Positions 24,724 to 48,765 of a stretch of 64,000 bases of DNA are shown one piece after another. Position 1 is the first letter of the stretch. Each line of letters begins with the position of its first letter. The stretch comes from Pagrus major (taxonomy: Eukaryota; Chordata; Actinopteri; Spariformes; Sparidae), in contig NC_133227.1 in the NCBI RefSeq assembly GCF_040436345.1, forward strand, positions 26,408,671 to 26,472,670, in the 5' to 3' direction. A program made the position numbers and the translations under genes. The notes under the pieces were generated by a model. It ran no database searches. It saw only the letters and a program-made list of their open reading frames with translations, and was not told the origin of the DNA.

Positions 24724-27313
24724 CGGTTTGTGAGAACAAAGGGGGGTGAATGTGGTTTAGAGCAAATCCTTATCACCACAGCTCAACACACACACACACA
24801 CACACACAGACACACACACACACTCTCCCTGCAGCTTTGCCTTCTGACGGCATTCTCATGCCCATCTGCTTTCAACTCTCTCCATTCATGCGATGTGGTA
24901 ACAGGCGCCTTTTGATGGTGAACTCTGACATTTTAGAAATCACTTTCTATCGCACTCTTCCTCCCCTCTCTCCCTCCGTCTCTTCTGAATATGGCCTCGC
25001 GCCTTTCCTTGCGGTTAAACCTGGTGACTCATATCATATTCTGGTAATGATCATGGGATCCTGTTAGCTGCTTTGATGCTGCGCTCGGCGGTACACAAAG
25101 TCTGCTTTTAAGTTTGACACCTCGCAAAGCACGGCGCGTCACTCCCGTTTGCAGTGTGTCTGGTGCAAAACTGGGAGAGCGGTGCACCGAGGGGTGGACA
25201 AAAAAACCGAAACACCTGACTTGTGCTACTTTCGGTGTGCTTATAATGCTGAGGACACCGCCATCGCCATGACGCTGTTGATGTTTGAGTTCATTGTCTC
25301 ACACTAATAGTACTAAAATAAAAAAGTAGTTTGAGTGGTATTCGCTGCTCCTAAGTAATGAAATAGCTCAACATTTTGGGGAAACGCGCCTATTTTCTTT
25401 CTTGCCATCATTATTAGTGTCCGTGCTAATCTTAGCTTAGCATTTAGACTGGAAGCAGGAGGAAATAGCAAGCCTGACTCTCTCTAAAGTTCGGATTTCC
25501 CAGTTTATTCTCTTCAAGTTTATCATTTTTGAACACAAATTAAAACAGGAAACTCATGTATCTGTCAGAGCTTTGTATTCAGATTTACCTGATTTGTGTG
25601 TTTTCCCCTGACCTTTTCTCAAAATCGCAACAATCTTAGTTCTTTCTCGCTGTAATAAAGCAGAAACAAAGTCATAGTATGATTATAAATCATCAGAAAC
25701 AGGCCACCACGTGTTGATCTCAGCTCAGCATTTCGCCTGGAAGAGGAAACGGCGAGCCCGACTCTCCAAAGTTCAAAGACACATGTGCCAACACCTTTAA
25801 AGCTCCACTAACTCACATGTTACATCTCGTTTGTTTATTTGGGACGGAGAAAGACATGTTAAAAACCCACAATCTGTGGATTTACAGTGAGTTATGTACT
25901 GTAACTGTTTAACAAGGGCGTCTGTGCAGCATCTCACTGGTTTCCTGGCAACCTTGAGGTCACAACAAAACTCCAGGGAGTCACAGAGATGATCCTGTTC
26001 CTGCACGTTTCTCCCACTTAAGTCCAAAATTGATGCTTTTACATTTGTGTTTGTGTACGTTTCAAACTAACGAGATGCAACACGTTAAAGAGTGAGCCAC
26101 AGAGGTGATGACAGCCGGGCTCGCTGCTCCTCACTGCTGCCAGTCTTCATGCTAAGCTAGGGGCTTAGCATAGCAGTATATCAATAATATATAGTTACTG
26201 TAATATGACACTGTATATTGTGTTTTCTTATCGTGATATGGCACGAGTGTCTTTCTGGTTTGAAAGGCTGAATTACAATAAAGTAATGTCATTTTCTGAA
26301 TTTACCAGACGGTTCTGCTAATTCTAATACCAACTTAAGTCGTCATATCCACATTATTGATGGTTATCTGTATAAAAAACAAAATAAAACTCATTGTGCA
26401 CATATTTTGTAAAGTTTCAGTAGTCATCCTTAAAATATTGACGCAATATCTTGAGTATTTTGTCAAAAATTGTGATATTTGTTGCCCAATCTCAAGTCCT
26501 TCTGACGAGATATAAAAACATTTCGATATATATTGTGAGCCGCCATATTGCATTATTATTTTAGGGTTATATCACCCAGTAATATGCTGAGCTACATTAA
26601 CTGCCTCCTGACCGAGCAAAGACGTGAGAATGATTTTAATATTCTCATCGACGTTTTGGCAAAAAAAAAAAGCAAGTAGGTGCTTTTCCCAAAAAATGTT
26701 GAAATATTCCTTTAAAGAACACCAATATTAAATGATGTTATAAGATAGTGATAGTCTATGAAAACATTAGTCAGGAAGTGTGTCTGACACTAATACTGTT
26801 GTGTGTTCATTGTGATCATGTGTCTCCGTGTTCATCGGTGTGAATGATGCATCTTCACTGAAGCCTGCTGACGTTTACCATCCACACTTTATTCACAGAT
26901 AACTCTCTCTGACTGTCCCTAGGAGGAAAAAGAAGTGCATTCGCTACCTTCAAGGAGGAGGCTGCCCCAGCCCAACTTCTTCAGATTTAAGTGCCATAGA
27001 CTCTCCCCCGTCCCCGTCCCCCGCCCGCCACCGTCTGTACCAGCACCAGCGCCCCCTCTCACCGGGCAGCTCCCCGCCGCCCGCCTCCCCGTCATCACGC
27101 CTCCCCCTGTCTCCGCCGACAAACACACGCTCGCAAACACGCCTACCCCTGCAGCAGTCTGCCGGGAAGCGCGGCGACCTCCGACACGCCGCGGCCAAAC
27201 ACGCCCACGCACACCTGGAACTGTCCGGCAAGCAGACGCACGGCTCGACGACGGCGCTGTCGGCCGCCAAGGCCGCAGGACTTTCTCTCAAAGTGCTAAC
27301 AGAGACTCAGTGA
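8724..27313 (+). CDS. tcf7: TCF7 (T-cell factor 1), HMG-box Wnt transcription factor; C-terminal eight coding exons
   Basis: Nuclear TCF/LEF-family protein that binds Wnt response elements and recruits beta-catenin or Groucho/TLE. Eight exons join in frame: 8724-8812, 14247-14336, 15742-15861, 16276-16435, 17375-17482, 21901-21949, 22995-23067 and 26923-27313. They give 359 residues plus a TGA stop, and all junctions are GT-AG. In order: a central Pro/Ser/Tyr-rich region (about 1-99), the HMG box (about 115-188, with [15 protein letters not shown] and LGRRWHAL), a basic nuclear localisation signal ([10 protein letters not shown]), a C-clamp with Cys 213, 226, 229 and 235, and a Pro/Ser-rich E-tail of about 120 residues. 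The start of the E-tail (KKKCIRYL, then CPSP) resembles human TCF7 E isoforms more than LEF1, which lacks a C-clamp. The N-terminal beta-catenin-binding exons are not in view. SKP1 and PPP2CA next door confirm the ortholog by synteny. Confidence 0.96.
8813..14246 (+). other. tcf7 intron A
   Basis: 5.4 kb with no exon seen. It has a CA run right after the donor (8821-8838), a CAT repeat near 9820-9845 and a locally GC-rich part at 12900-13020. A 231-codon minus-strand open frame over 12505-13200 is compositionally odd and looks like chance. Confidence 0.75.
14247..14336 (+). CDS. tcf7: tcf7 coding exon B
   Basis: It reads (W)[18 protein letters not shown] and then a Ser-rich run, matching the TCF/LEF motif GWQGQPVYPxxxGFRQPYPxxLS. 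Phase is 2 in and 2 out. Using the alternative acceptor three bases downstream would create a TGA, so 14247 is the start. Confidence 0.93.
15742..15861 (+). CDS. tcf7: tcf7 coding exon C
   Basis: It reads (R)[20 protein letters not shown] and then AIVPPTGKQ, the conserved [16 protein letters not shown] stretch just before the HMG-box exons. The donor is ATGT|GTAAGT; phase is 2 in and 2 out. Confidence 0.95.
16075..16225. repeat. Percomorph interspersed repeat fragment (TTAGCTTAGCACAAAGACTG)
   Basis: Same family as the larger element at 25365-26712 (TTGGGAAATAGGC..., CTTAGCTTAGCA...AAGACTG). Confidence 0.7.
16276..16435 (+). CDS. tcf7: tcf7 coding exon D (HMG box, first half)
   Basis: A basic linker ([18 protein letters not shown]) leads into helix 1 and helix 2 of the HMG box, ending [10 protein letters not shown]|. 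Residues are almost identical to human TCF7 and LEF1. Phase is 2 in and 0 out; the donor is AGG|GTGAGG. Confidence 0.97.
16436..17374 (+). other. tcf7 intron D (splits the HMG box)
   Basis: It interrupts the HMG box after LGRR, a position conserved in TCF/LEF genes. T-rich at the 3' half; no other feature. Confidence 0.8.
17375..17482 (+). CDS. tcf7: tcf7 coding exon E (HMG box, second half)
   Basis: Thirty-six codons run from [18 protein letters not shown] to SARDNY. This is helix 3 and the end of the HMG box. The family has YPGWSARDNY; here it is [10 protein letters not shown], a Gly to Thr change. Phase is 0 in and 0 out; the donor is TAC|GTAAGG. Confidence 0.97.
17996..18476. repeat. MITE-like element with inverted arms of about 200 bp
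   Basis: The left end TATAGAGAGGTGAAGT mirrors the right end ACTTCACCTCTCTAT. Inside, GTGCCATGAACTACACATAT (near 18068) mirrors ATGTGTATTTCATGGCAC (near 18349), and TTTGTCATAAA mirrors TTTATGACAAA. No open reading frame. Confidence 0.85.
20275..20790. repeat. Teleost interspersed repeat in tcf7 intron E
   Basis: The series TCTTTAAGGCC, CTGATTGGTCAGCT, GATGTCACAAAGT, GGCGTTTCAGGAGCAG and GTGGGAGAGAGGAGCTTC is one that I recognise as a very common percomorph repeat. Confidence 0.7.
21901..21949 (+). CDS. tcf7: tcf7 coding exon F (nuclear localisation signal)
   Basis: It encodes [16 protein letters not shown], the basic tail after the HMG box. The acceptor is a long T-rich tract ending CCCACAG; the donor is ACAG|GTAAAC in phase 1. 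In the mammalian gene this is where alternative C-termini diverge. Confidence 0.95.
21950..22994 (+). other. tcf7 intron F
   Basis: 1.0 kb. The splice acceptor is preceded by a very long pyrimidine stretch (about 22880-22975). A read-through of the exon F donor would add about 30 codons before a stop. Confidence 0.75.
22995..23067 (+). CDS. tcf7: tcf7 coding exon G (C-clamp, first part)
   Basis: It encodes (D)[18 protein letters not shown], then WCGPC(R). These are the first three cysteines of the zinc-binding C-clamp, which contacts helper sites next to Wnt response elements in E-type TCF isoforms. Phase is 1 in and 2 out; the donor is GCAG|GTGGGT. Confidence 0.96.
24681..24822. repeat. (GT)n and (CA)n microsatellite pair
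   Basis: About 20 GT units at 24681-24720 and an interrupted CA run at 24787-24822, complementary to each other. Confidence 0.95.
25365..26712. repeat. Percomorph DNA-type element with terminal inverted repeats
   Basis: The left end TCAACATTTTGGGGAAACGC mirrors the right end (complement of TTCCCAAAAAATGTTGA). The internal words TTAGCTTAGCATTTAGACTGG and CTGCCAGTCTTCATGCTAAG are also inverted. TTACATCTCGTTTGTTTA and CTGGTTTCCTGGCAACC match a repeat that I recognise as abundant in percomorph fish. No transposase frame. Confidence 0.75.
26923..27313 (+). CDS. tcf7: tcf7 terminal coding exon H (end of C-clamp, E-tail, stop)
   Basis: It starts (R)[17 protein letters not shown], giving the fourth C-clamp cysteine, and continues as a Pro/Ser/Arg-rich tail of about 120 residues to TGA at 27311-27313. 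The tail has PLSP-like words ([15 protein letters not shown]) and ends [11 protein letters not shown]. They recall, but do not exactly match, the CtBP-binding PLSL motifs of TCF7L1/TCF7L2. The exon is strongly GC-rich. The frame stays open for all 130 codons. Confidence 0.95.
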
Positions 27314-27540
27314 TCGATTCCGGTCCGCTCACATCCCTGATAACCCCTGTTCACCTCCTCCAGAGCCATGAAGATCATCTCCCTCACCTGCCTTCACTCT
27401 CACGCTCTGGGTGGTGTGGGTGATGAAGGTGTGAGAAGTGTCCCCTCTGCTAGATTGACCCCAGAGTAAGAGACCACCTGTGTCTCAGTTCAGAGGCTGG
27501 ATCCTCTAAAGTCAGCATTTCTGGACCAAATATATCATTA

Positions 27541-27774
27541 AAGGACGAGTTCACACGAAAATGAAAATTCATTCAAAGTCATTATCTGCTCACCGACACG
27601 CCGATGGAAAAGTCGGGTGAAGTTTCGTAGTCCGCAAAACATTTCTGGAGCTTCACACTGTTTCGCTGTGAAGCTCCAGAAATGTTTTGTGGACTACGAC
27701 GCTTCACCCGACTTTCCATCTGCGTGGGGGTGAGAAGGTGATGACTGAATTCAGATTTCTGGGTGAACTTATCC
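27541..27774. repeat. Palindromic non-autonomous DNA element (MITE) in the tcf7 3' UTR
   Basis: The outer ends are inverted copies (GGACGAGTTCACACGAAAAT against the complement of ATTTCTGGGTGAACTTATCC). The inner arms at about 27603-27657 and 27667-27720 are near-perfect inverted repeats of about 54 bp with a 9-base loop. The left end lies at TTAA (27538-27541). I recognise the TTAAAGGA..AGTTCAC..AAAATGAAAATTC start as a very common teleost repeat type, possibly piggyBac-like given the TTAA. Confidence 0.85.
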
Positions 27775-29009
27775 GGTCGTACAGAGGCAGAGTTAATCTG
27801 AAGCTCAGTGGTTCTTTGGCTCCATCTGCTGCAGTTAAACTCAATTAAAACACCCCGTGTCTCTGCCTCCTGAGAGATGATGTCACAACTCTAAAAACCC
27901 CTCGGTGCTCCTTTTTTTTTGTTGTTTTTTTTGTAAGCTGACCCCCGAGTTTGACCTCCATGACAATCACAAAGGAAAATGTATGGTAAAATGAGCTCTT
28001 AGCAACAACACAGACAGAAAACTGAGGCAGAGAGAAGTTCAGGTATGGAGGTGAGAAGACTCTTCAGAGGTCACAGTATTGTTACACTTTGACTCCGCTA
28101 TCGCTCAAAGCCCGACCAGCAGAAGCTCAGGTCTGCAGAGAGGTCGACTTCAGCTTCACTGCATCTCCAAATATTTCTATAAAACTACCTGACACAGGTA
28201 AAAAAAAATATCAGAATTACATTTTCCTTTAGGCACTTTCAGACTGTCAGACTCCCGCTATATCACCTTTACATCTTTTGTTCTGTTTTCTACCAGTTTC
28301 CGGGTATTTTTGTATGAATCTCATGTGATTTCTTTAAGGTCAGATGTTTTGCCGGTGGGGAAAAACCCTGAGAGAAAAAGACGAGAGGGGTTTTGTTTGT
28401 TTGTTTGTTTTTAAGTTCCCTGTTTCTCCTTTTTTTGACTGATCATTTTTGCAGCTCCGTAAAACTAATCTGAGACCAAATGGGTACTATTATATTGCAT
28501 TGTGTTGTAAAGTTTTATAAATGTTGGAATTCCCTATTATAATTAAACTTTTATATGTTTTTATGTAAAAAAATGAGTAAAATAACCACAAAAAAAGGAT
28601 TCTTTTAGTTTCTACCGTTCTTAAAGCAATACATTTTTTTTGTGTTTTGTCCTCTTGTGCAGAATTTTTTTTACTTTTCTTCTCGGTCACGTGTTACTGA
28701 CGACAGCAGCGTTCAGATGATATCTTGTGTTCTCCAATTTGTGCATGTTCCAACTTCAATGTAACAAAAAAAAAAAAGGCTTTAATTTTTTTAACTGTTC
28801 TACTCGCAGCTTCAAAACTCGGCTTACACGAACCGGAGACTCGACGCTTGTGTGTACAGCTGAACCGGTTTCCTCCAGCAGAGAGAGCTCTTGTGCTAGA
28901 AATAGCTTTTGTTTCATTTTTGGGGGCGACGCCTTGAAGATGTCTGTTTTGTTTGTTTTTTAAAGCCTCGAACGCCTCTGATGTATTACATGTTTTTTTT
29001 GTTTGATGT

Positions 29010-29015
29010 ATTAAA
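29010..29015 (+). terminator. tcf7 poly(A) signal candidate (ATTAAA)
   Basis: ATTAAA is followed by GT-rich sequence and is the last plausible signal before the converging skp1 3' end. Cleavage is expected 10-30 bp further on. Confidence 0.6.
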
Positions 29016-29109
29016 GTGTTTTGAATATCTTGTCCATGTCTACTGTAGTTGAAGACGTCTCGTCTGCACCCGCTACGTCCAAAAAAAAAAAAAAAAATGA
29101 CAAACGCTC

Positions 29110-34480
<5,371 letters not shown>

Positions 34481-35574
34481 ACCGCTTTACAGCGTTTAAC
34501 ATTAATATCTGACGAGCTGAATTATTCCTTTACCATCTTTAATGAGCATTTAAAGCCTGTACGCCATTTGTAATTTTTTGTTTTTTGTTTTTTTTTTACA
34601 TTATTATTATTATTATTTTACAGTTTTTATTTATTTATTTATGAATGAATATTAAACTTCATTTGTTTACTGTAACTGAGCTGTGTTCTTTCATATATTG
34701 TATTTATTTAAGTGTATTTAATGCTAAGCTACGCTATAAGCCGCCATCAGGTGGCGCTGTTTCCTCATTACGCATCCTTTCCAGCTCATTCTGTGGTGCC
34801 TTCACGGGCTCCTCGAAAGCTCGTATTTCTTCGTTTTTAACTGCGTGAATACCACATTTTGTAATTGTTGCGACACTAATTTCATTTTTAAGTCATAATA
34901 AATGTGTTAAAAGGGTTTTTTTACTCGTTGTTGTGGCTGTTATCTTTTCAATGGAAAGCGAAGCATTTAAGCTGCTAAACATGCTCATATTTGTGAACGA
35001 ATGAGTATAATAATAAACATTAAACAGTAGGAAAACACATAATATATGTATATATATAATATCTGCGCATCGTTGCATGTGAAACACGACACATCCTGAA
35101 ATCCATTTAAACTGTACCCGCATTTTTTTTTTGAGTTTCGCTCATAATTACAGTATTTATGGGAGCACTTGAAAGCAACTGTTCCCAGTTTAACACCAGT
35201 GGTATCGGCCCGATACTGGGACATTTATATTAAAGGCTATTTATCGGTATTGGTGAAATTCAGGCCGATAAATACAGATGATAATATGAAGCCAAATTAC
35301 TTTTATTGACAAGTACAGCATCCGCACACTGATACACAGTAATGATAAACAGCTGGTGGTTGTTTGTACCTTTAAAGCTGGTTTGTGATCCGCCCGTAAA
35401 TATATGACTCATGACGTCATATTGATTAGTCCTCAGTGGTGGATGAACCAGACATTGGTGTGTGGGAGACATACAAATGTCTGATTTTTTTAATATAATT
35501 TCATAATAAAAAAAATGACCTTTTTAAAATTAACCAAGATGTCCTGATACGGTTCAGTTAATTTAACTTAATTA

Positions 35575-35680
35575 ACTTTATTTTACCAGGAAGCCCTCGA
35601 GATTCAAATCTCTTTTTCAGGGCCGATAGAGCAAGTAACAGACAGTTTAGAAAAATAGGAGCATATTCAAAATAGACGAG
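35575..35680. repeat. Interspersed repeat fragment (TTTATTTTACCAGGAAGCCC type)
   Basis: TTTACCAGGAAG...GATTCAAATCTCTTTTTCAGGG is a phrase that I recognise from many teleost loci. Its class is not certain. Confidence 0.6.
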
Positions 35681-35956
35681 GGAAATATATATACATGATA
35701 AGACACTTCAGTAACCATAATAATAACACAAGGTCATCAGAAGGTGAGTAAACTTTCCCAAAACACGCATCCTCAACTAAATTCCTCATTTGCAGAACCG
35801 CCAGCGAACCTGCGGCACAGATGGCCGAGCTGCTCCCTGGTTGGTGACCTGGCCGACTTCCAGTTGGTTGAATTTTGAAATTAAATAACAGGGCAGAGGG
35901 ACCATTAAAGCCAGACCGCTACACCAGTTATCATTACATGCAGGATCATAAAAAAA

Positions 35957-36013
<57 letters not shown>

Positions 36014-36014
36014 A
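35957..36014. repeat. (GAAA)n tetranucleotide repeat
   Basis: About 14 perfect GAAA units, an all-purine tract downstream of the ppp2ca 3' end. Confidence 0.97.
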
Positions 36015-36239
36015 AACAGCACAGTCACGTCAAGGAGCCACCTTCATCTTTATTACTGAAATGGTTTGGTTAATACAGACTCTGTAGTTCAGAGGGCGTC
36101 AGTGAGTTGATGTGGATGAAACACTCCATCATCTGTCAATCATATACACCGAGCTGGGTGACTGCAGAAGAAGACGTTTCCCTTAAAAAGTCACGCAGGA
36201 CAAAAAGAAACCTTGTGTAAAACTCGCCTGATGGGGGCT

Positions 36240-36245
36240 TTTATT
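36240..36245 (-). terminator. ppp2ca poly(A) signal candidate (AATAAA)
   Basis: TTTATT on plus, about 810 bp past the stop. The alternative distal signal is at 36049-36054, beyond which lies the GAAA repeat. Confidence 0.5.
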
Positions 36246-37052
36246 TGTCATTTTTAAAAAACAAAATCAAAAAAGAAAAAAAAACATCTGTAGTGTGAAA
36301 TAATTTCCTTCTTTTGACATATGTTACATTTCTTTAGATTTTTACAAAAGTGCAAACAGATCATGTTCAGATCTCCTTAATATAAGCCATGACGTGTGGG
36401 GTTCAGACAGCCGCATTCAGAGTAGCAGATTTGTAATGTTGGACCTCGGTGCCATCGGTCCAGCTACACGGGTACAGGATGAGGAACTTAAAGCTGCTGT
36501 GAGCGCCGTTTTACTTTTAAAATAAGCGTTAAATAGTCCTGTATTCTGTTATAGTCAGTAACCCGCGTCTCCTCTCCCCCTGATCATGCAGTAAAAGAGA
36601 CATTTTCTGGTAGCCCTGCGCACTTTATCCAATCAGGACAGAGAACTCGACAGGCCAAGCGAAGAAAAACGTTTGAAGGAAAGAAAGTGTGTCAACGTAG
36701 AGAGGAGGGAGGGGACAGGAAGTTAGCTAAAACGACGACGACGCTTACAGCAGCTTTAAACATCACTGCTGTTTTACATAGTGGAGCAGATTTTCAATAC
36801 GAGTCCTCAGCATTGATTATTGAAATGATTATGGCACACACTGTTTGGTCCATTATAGACACACAGACATTGTTTTTTTTCGCTAAATGCTTAAATAGGT
36901 CTTTGTGTGGATATACAATGTGCACTGCTGTGTAACCCCACCCACCCCCAGTCTCCCACCCTCCCCCCCGTCCTCATTCATGTTGTTATCGGTTGAAGGT
37001 CATACATCATGGCAATACTGGACCTGACTGTACAAGGGTCAAAGGTCAGAGT
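36240..37052 (-). other. ppp2ca: ppp2ca 3' untranslated region (approximate)
   Basis: It runs from the stop codon to the first good AATAAA on the minus strand. A second AATAAA at 36049-36054 could extend it. Confidence 0.55.
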
Positions 37053-46039
<8,987 letters not shown>

Positions 46040-46330
46040 TTCTGTGTGTTTTTTTTCTGCTGCTCGTTAAGCTTCGGATAGGAGACGACTCCCCCTCCTC
46101 CTCCAGGTGTTTCTCGTCTTTTTTTTTTTCTTAAAAAGCGGACACAGACGGTGCTGTTAGCTCTCTGACGGAAAGACGCATGTAACTGAGTCCGGCTGCC
46201 AGGTCGCTATGATTTGACTGAATTAAAAACTGAAGGGGAGGGAGGGAGAGGGGGAGACGTCAGTCGGTTGATCCACCCAGCCTGGAAGTTTGTTTGTGTG
46301 GAGCTGACTGCAAGTGAACGCAGCATTTCC
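46040..46330 (-). promoter_or_regulatory. ppp2ca: ppp2ca promoter and 5' UTR region with CRE-like site
   Basis: Sequence directly upstream of the ATG, with C/T-rich and GC-rich stretches and no clear TATA box. On the minus strand TGACGTCT (46263-46256) is one base off the cAMP-response element TGACGTCA. A functional CRE is known in the human PPP2CA promoter. The start site is inferred. Confidence 0.5.
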
Positions 46331-46510
46331 GGTTGTGACCTTCTAAATAAAAGCATGGGATGTTAAGAGTGACGCAAGGGAAGAGCTGGGAAAACATTTA
46401 TTTGGCTGCTACTTCCTTCCTCACTCCCAGGTCTTTTAATCCTAAAAAACAAACTAACTGGGTGCATTCTCTTAAAGTAAGAAGTACAACAGTTTCCTAT
46501 GTCATGCAAT

Positions 46511-46640
46511 AGCAAGGCAGAGTTTATTTGTATAGCACAATTCAGACACAAGGCAACTCAAAGTGCTTTACAGGGGCATAAAAAATACATTAAAAGAAAT
46601 TAAAACAAGTAAAGAAATAGGAAAGTAGGCTGAAATAGAA
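46511..46640. repeat. Retroelement-tail-like teleost repeat
   Basis: GTTTATTTGTATAGCACAAT ... GCAACTCAAAGTGCTTTACA is a phrase found at very many fish loci and resembles the 3' end of a SINE or LINE. The class is inferred. Confidence 0.7.
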
Positions 46641-47278
46641 TAGGTTAAAAAATAGCAGTATAATATATCCTAAAATGGAAGGTCGCACAACCCAGCTTAC
46701 CTCAATGCTACTTTGCACCTCATGTAAATACTGTGAATATCTTATTTAGTTAATTAAAGTGATGCTATTTATAGTCTAATAATATAATATAGGCTAAATT
46801 ATTCTGAAATTACTCATTTTACATGATGATGACTTTTATTTTTGATACTTTACCTCAATTTTCAGCTTTTACTTTGTTTTTGTTTTTTTGGAATCTGTGA
46901 CTTTTTACTTGTAACAGAGTATTTTTACACAGTGGTATTTCTATACAGCGCTGCCTTTTAGTGACTTTGCTGCAGGCTTTCAAGAGGTAAACCTCAACCA
47001 CGTGGAAGCACCCGATCCCTCGAAATGTATCAACATCAATCCCACTGTCGGTGCCAGATGCCGAGCAGCGACTGTTTGTTTGTTTGTTGTGTTGTTGTCT
47101 TTTTCTTTTCAGATATTGTTGATCTTTAAATCCTTTGCTAAATGAAAAATGTTACAAATGAAAAAAACAAGTTAAACATAGTAATAATAACATAATATGT
47201 AGCTATGATAGATTATACATATTGTATATCATAGCTATTCAGCTATGCAACTTATAGCTATAATACATGGTAGATTTT

Positions 47279-47556
47279 GCTCCAGTGATGCTACAGGGTG
47301 GCTAAGTTGCATTGTGGGTAATGTAGGCGCCAGGTTTTGAAAAGGAAGAAAGCCGATATTTCCGGTGTTTGGATTTTTTTTTTCAAAACTGTTCATAATG
47401 AGTCCAACAGTGTTATAGGAGCGAAATGCTCGACCAGTGGACTGCTTTACAAAACCTGCTGCCTACATTACCCACAATGCAACTTTGAGTGACACCACTT
47501 GAGGCATTGTTCTTTTCAGATTAAATGTATCTTCCTCCAGAGCCACAAAAAGCCTT
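47279..47556. repeat. MITE with long terminal inverted repeats (copy 2)
   Basis: Same element as 4931-5250: shared CATTGTGGGTAATRTAGGC, CATAATGAGTCCAAC, CCAGTGGACTGCTTT and the terminal AGAGCCACRAAA. The outer left end is lost or degraded. Confidence 0.85.
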
Positions 47557-47630
47557 ATATCTAAAATACATGGTAGATTTGTATCACTGACTTCTAAAGA
47601 GTTGTGTATTATAGCTACATATTTCCCTCC

Positions 47631-47899
47631 TACTTCCGGTCTCGCGCTGGTGGACTGTCGCGAGCTTGTCGCAGCAGCAGCAGCGCCGCCGACACAAATA
47701 GCGAACCGGCGACCGATGACGGCAGCAGCGCCATTGGTCCAGAGCGCTGCTTCCTCTGCACTTTTATTGGCTGACCGTTTAATAGAGAAGTTACCAACAC
47801 AGCCCAGAGAGAGAATACATCATCGCTCCCCGAGAGCATGTTGTGAATTTTATGGTGTGGCAATGATGTCAGCGTTTCACATGCAGCCAGCAGCATCAG
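47631..47899 (+). promoter_or_regulatory. Orphan CpG-rich island with ETS and inverted CCAAT motifs; possible promoter and first exon
   Basis: About 16 CpGs fall within the first 125 bp, in otherwise AT-rich surroundings. ACTTCCGG is at about 47632 and ATTGG at 47733-47737 and 47766-47770. Downstream, an ATG at 47863 begins twelve codons (MMSAFHMQPAAS) that end at a good donor, CATCAG|GTAAAC. I do not recognise the peptide, and no second exon was found. It could be the promoter of a non-coding transcript or of an unknown gene on the plus strand, 1.6 kb from and divergent to ppp2ca. Confidence 0.45.
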
Positions 47900-48354
47900 G
47901 TAAACAAGATCAGAGACTGCATGGTGCCTGCAGTGTGTGTGTCCATATGGTTCAGTTCATTTTGTTATACTGAACATGTTTTTATCAGTTCTTATGTGAT
48001 ATATTTGATGTGTATGAGAAGAATTAGTCATAGATCTCAATTCAACCAATAGAAGTCATCGTTAAAAATAGGGAAAAAAGGCCAAAACCAGCAAATGATG
48101 ATCATTTTGTTGTGCCATTGAACCGCAGTGTCGTCCAAAAATTGATTAAAAACACATAAATGAGCTGCCTTGTTGCACTGTTCGTCATTTCAATGATCAC
48201 TGGCATGGAAATCTATTTACATCAATCCTACACACACAGTCCTGCTGCTGTAAAATGAGTAATAATCACTGCTAAAGAAAATAGTCACCAAATTGTCCTA
48301 TTCAGTCCTATTTGTGAAACATTTACTAAAAGATACCAGAAGTTCAGTGGCGAA

Positions 48355-48765
48355 AAGGACAAAGCCACACTCAGCTGACAGCACTTCAAACACGTCAGTC
48401 TCAGAGGGAAGTCACACATCACGAGTGCTTTCATGACCAGTCTCAACAGAATCAGCTGAAATTAGCCTTTATGTTTCCCTTTATATATTTATAACTAGTG
48501 AGGTAATGACCGCCAAATGTTCAAAGGGGATTTAAAAGGTTCAAAAGTCCTCACAAACCACGTCATGTAGTGTCACGTTTAAGGTTGAAAACTGATTACT
48601 GCCTGTAAACAAGCAAGTCTCACTACTTATTGACTACAGATGTAAATAAGAAGCCAAATGAAGGACGGGGTCAGAGGTTTATTACAACTTTGGACATTTT
48701 TTAACTGCACAGTAAGAGCTTACTGATCTTTTCAGGGCTTCAGTTATCTGTACAGTACATGAAAA
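48355..48765. repeat. Dispersed repeat (copy 2, single 146-bp unit)
   Basis: It carries GAAATTAGCCTTTATGTTTC, GTAGTGTCACGTTTAAGG, CTACAGATGTAAATAAGAAG and TTTTTAACTGCACAGTAAGA in the same order as 44690-45410. Confidence 0.8.

Larger units (their letters stand above)
23068..26922 (+). other. tcf7 intron G (splits the C-clamp)
   Basis: 3.9 kb between the third and fourth C-clamp cysteines. It has a GT run (24681-24720), a CA run (24787-24822) and the large repeat at 25365-26712, with a partial related copy at about 24415-24520. Confidence 0.8.
27314..29030 (+). other. tcf7: tcf7 3' untranslated region
   Basis: About 1.7 kb from the stop codon to the expected cleavage site just after the ATTAAA signal. 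It contains a palindromic repeat (27541-27774) and several T-rich runs. The 3' end is inferred from the poly(A) signal only. Confidence 0.7.
34481..36239. other. skp1-ppp2ca intergenic interval
   Basis: No gene seen. It has an ATT run (about 34598-34616), an interspersed-repeat fragment at about 35575-35680 and a GAAA tract. Confidence 0.7.

Noticed and set aside
26935..27423. 162-codon open frame over the last tcf7 exon
   Set aside because: It is out of phase with the C-clamp and E-tail frame. The GC-rich exon leaves several frames open.
47602..47973. 123-codon frame across the CpG island as a full protein
   Set aside because: Its last part runs through a good splice donor, and its start precedes the promoter-like motifs. 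Only the short ATG segment at 47863 is kept as a weak possibility.
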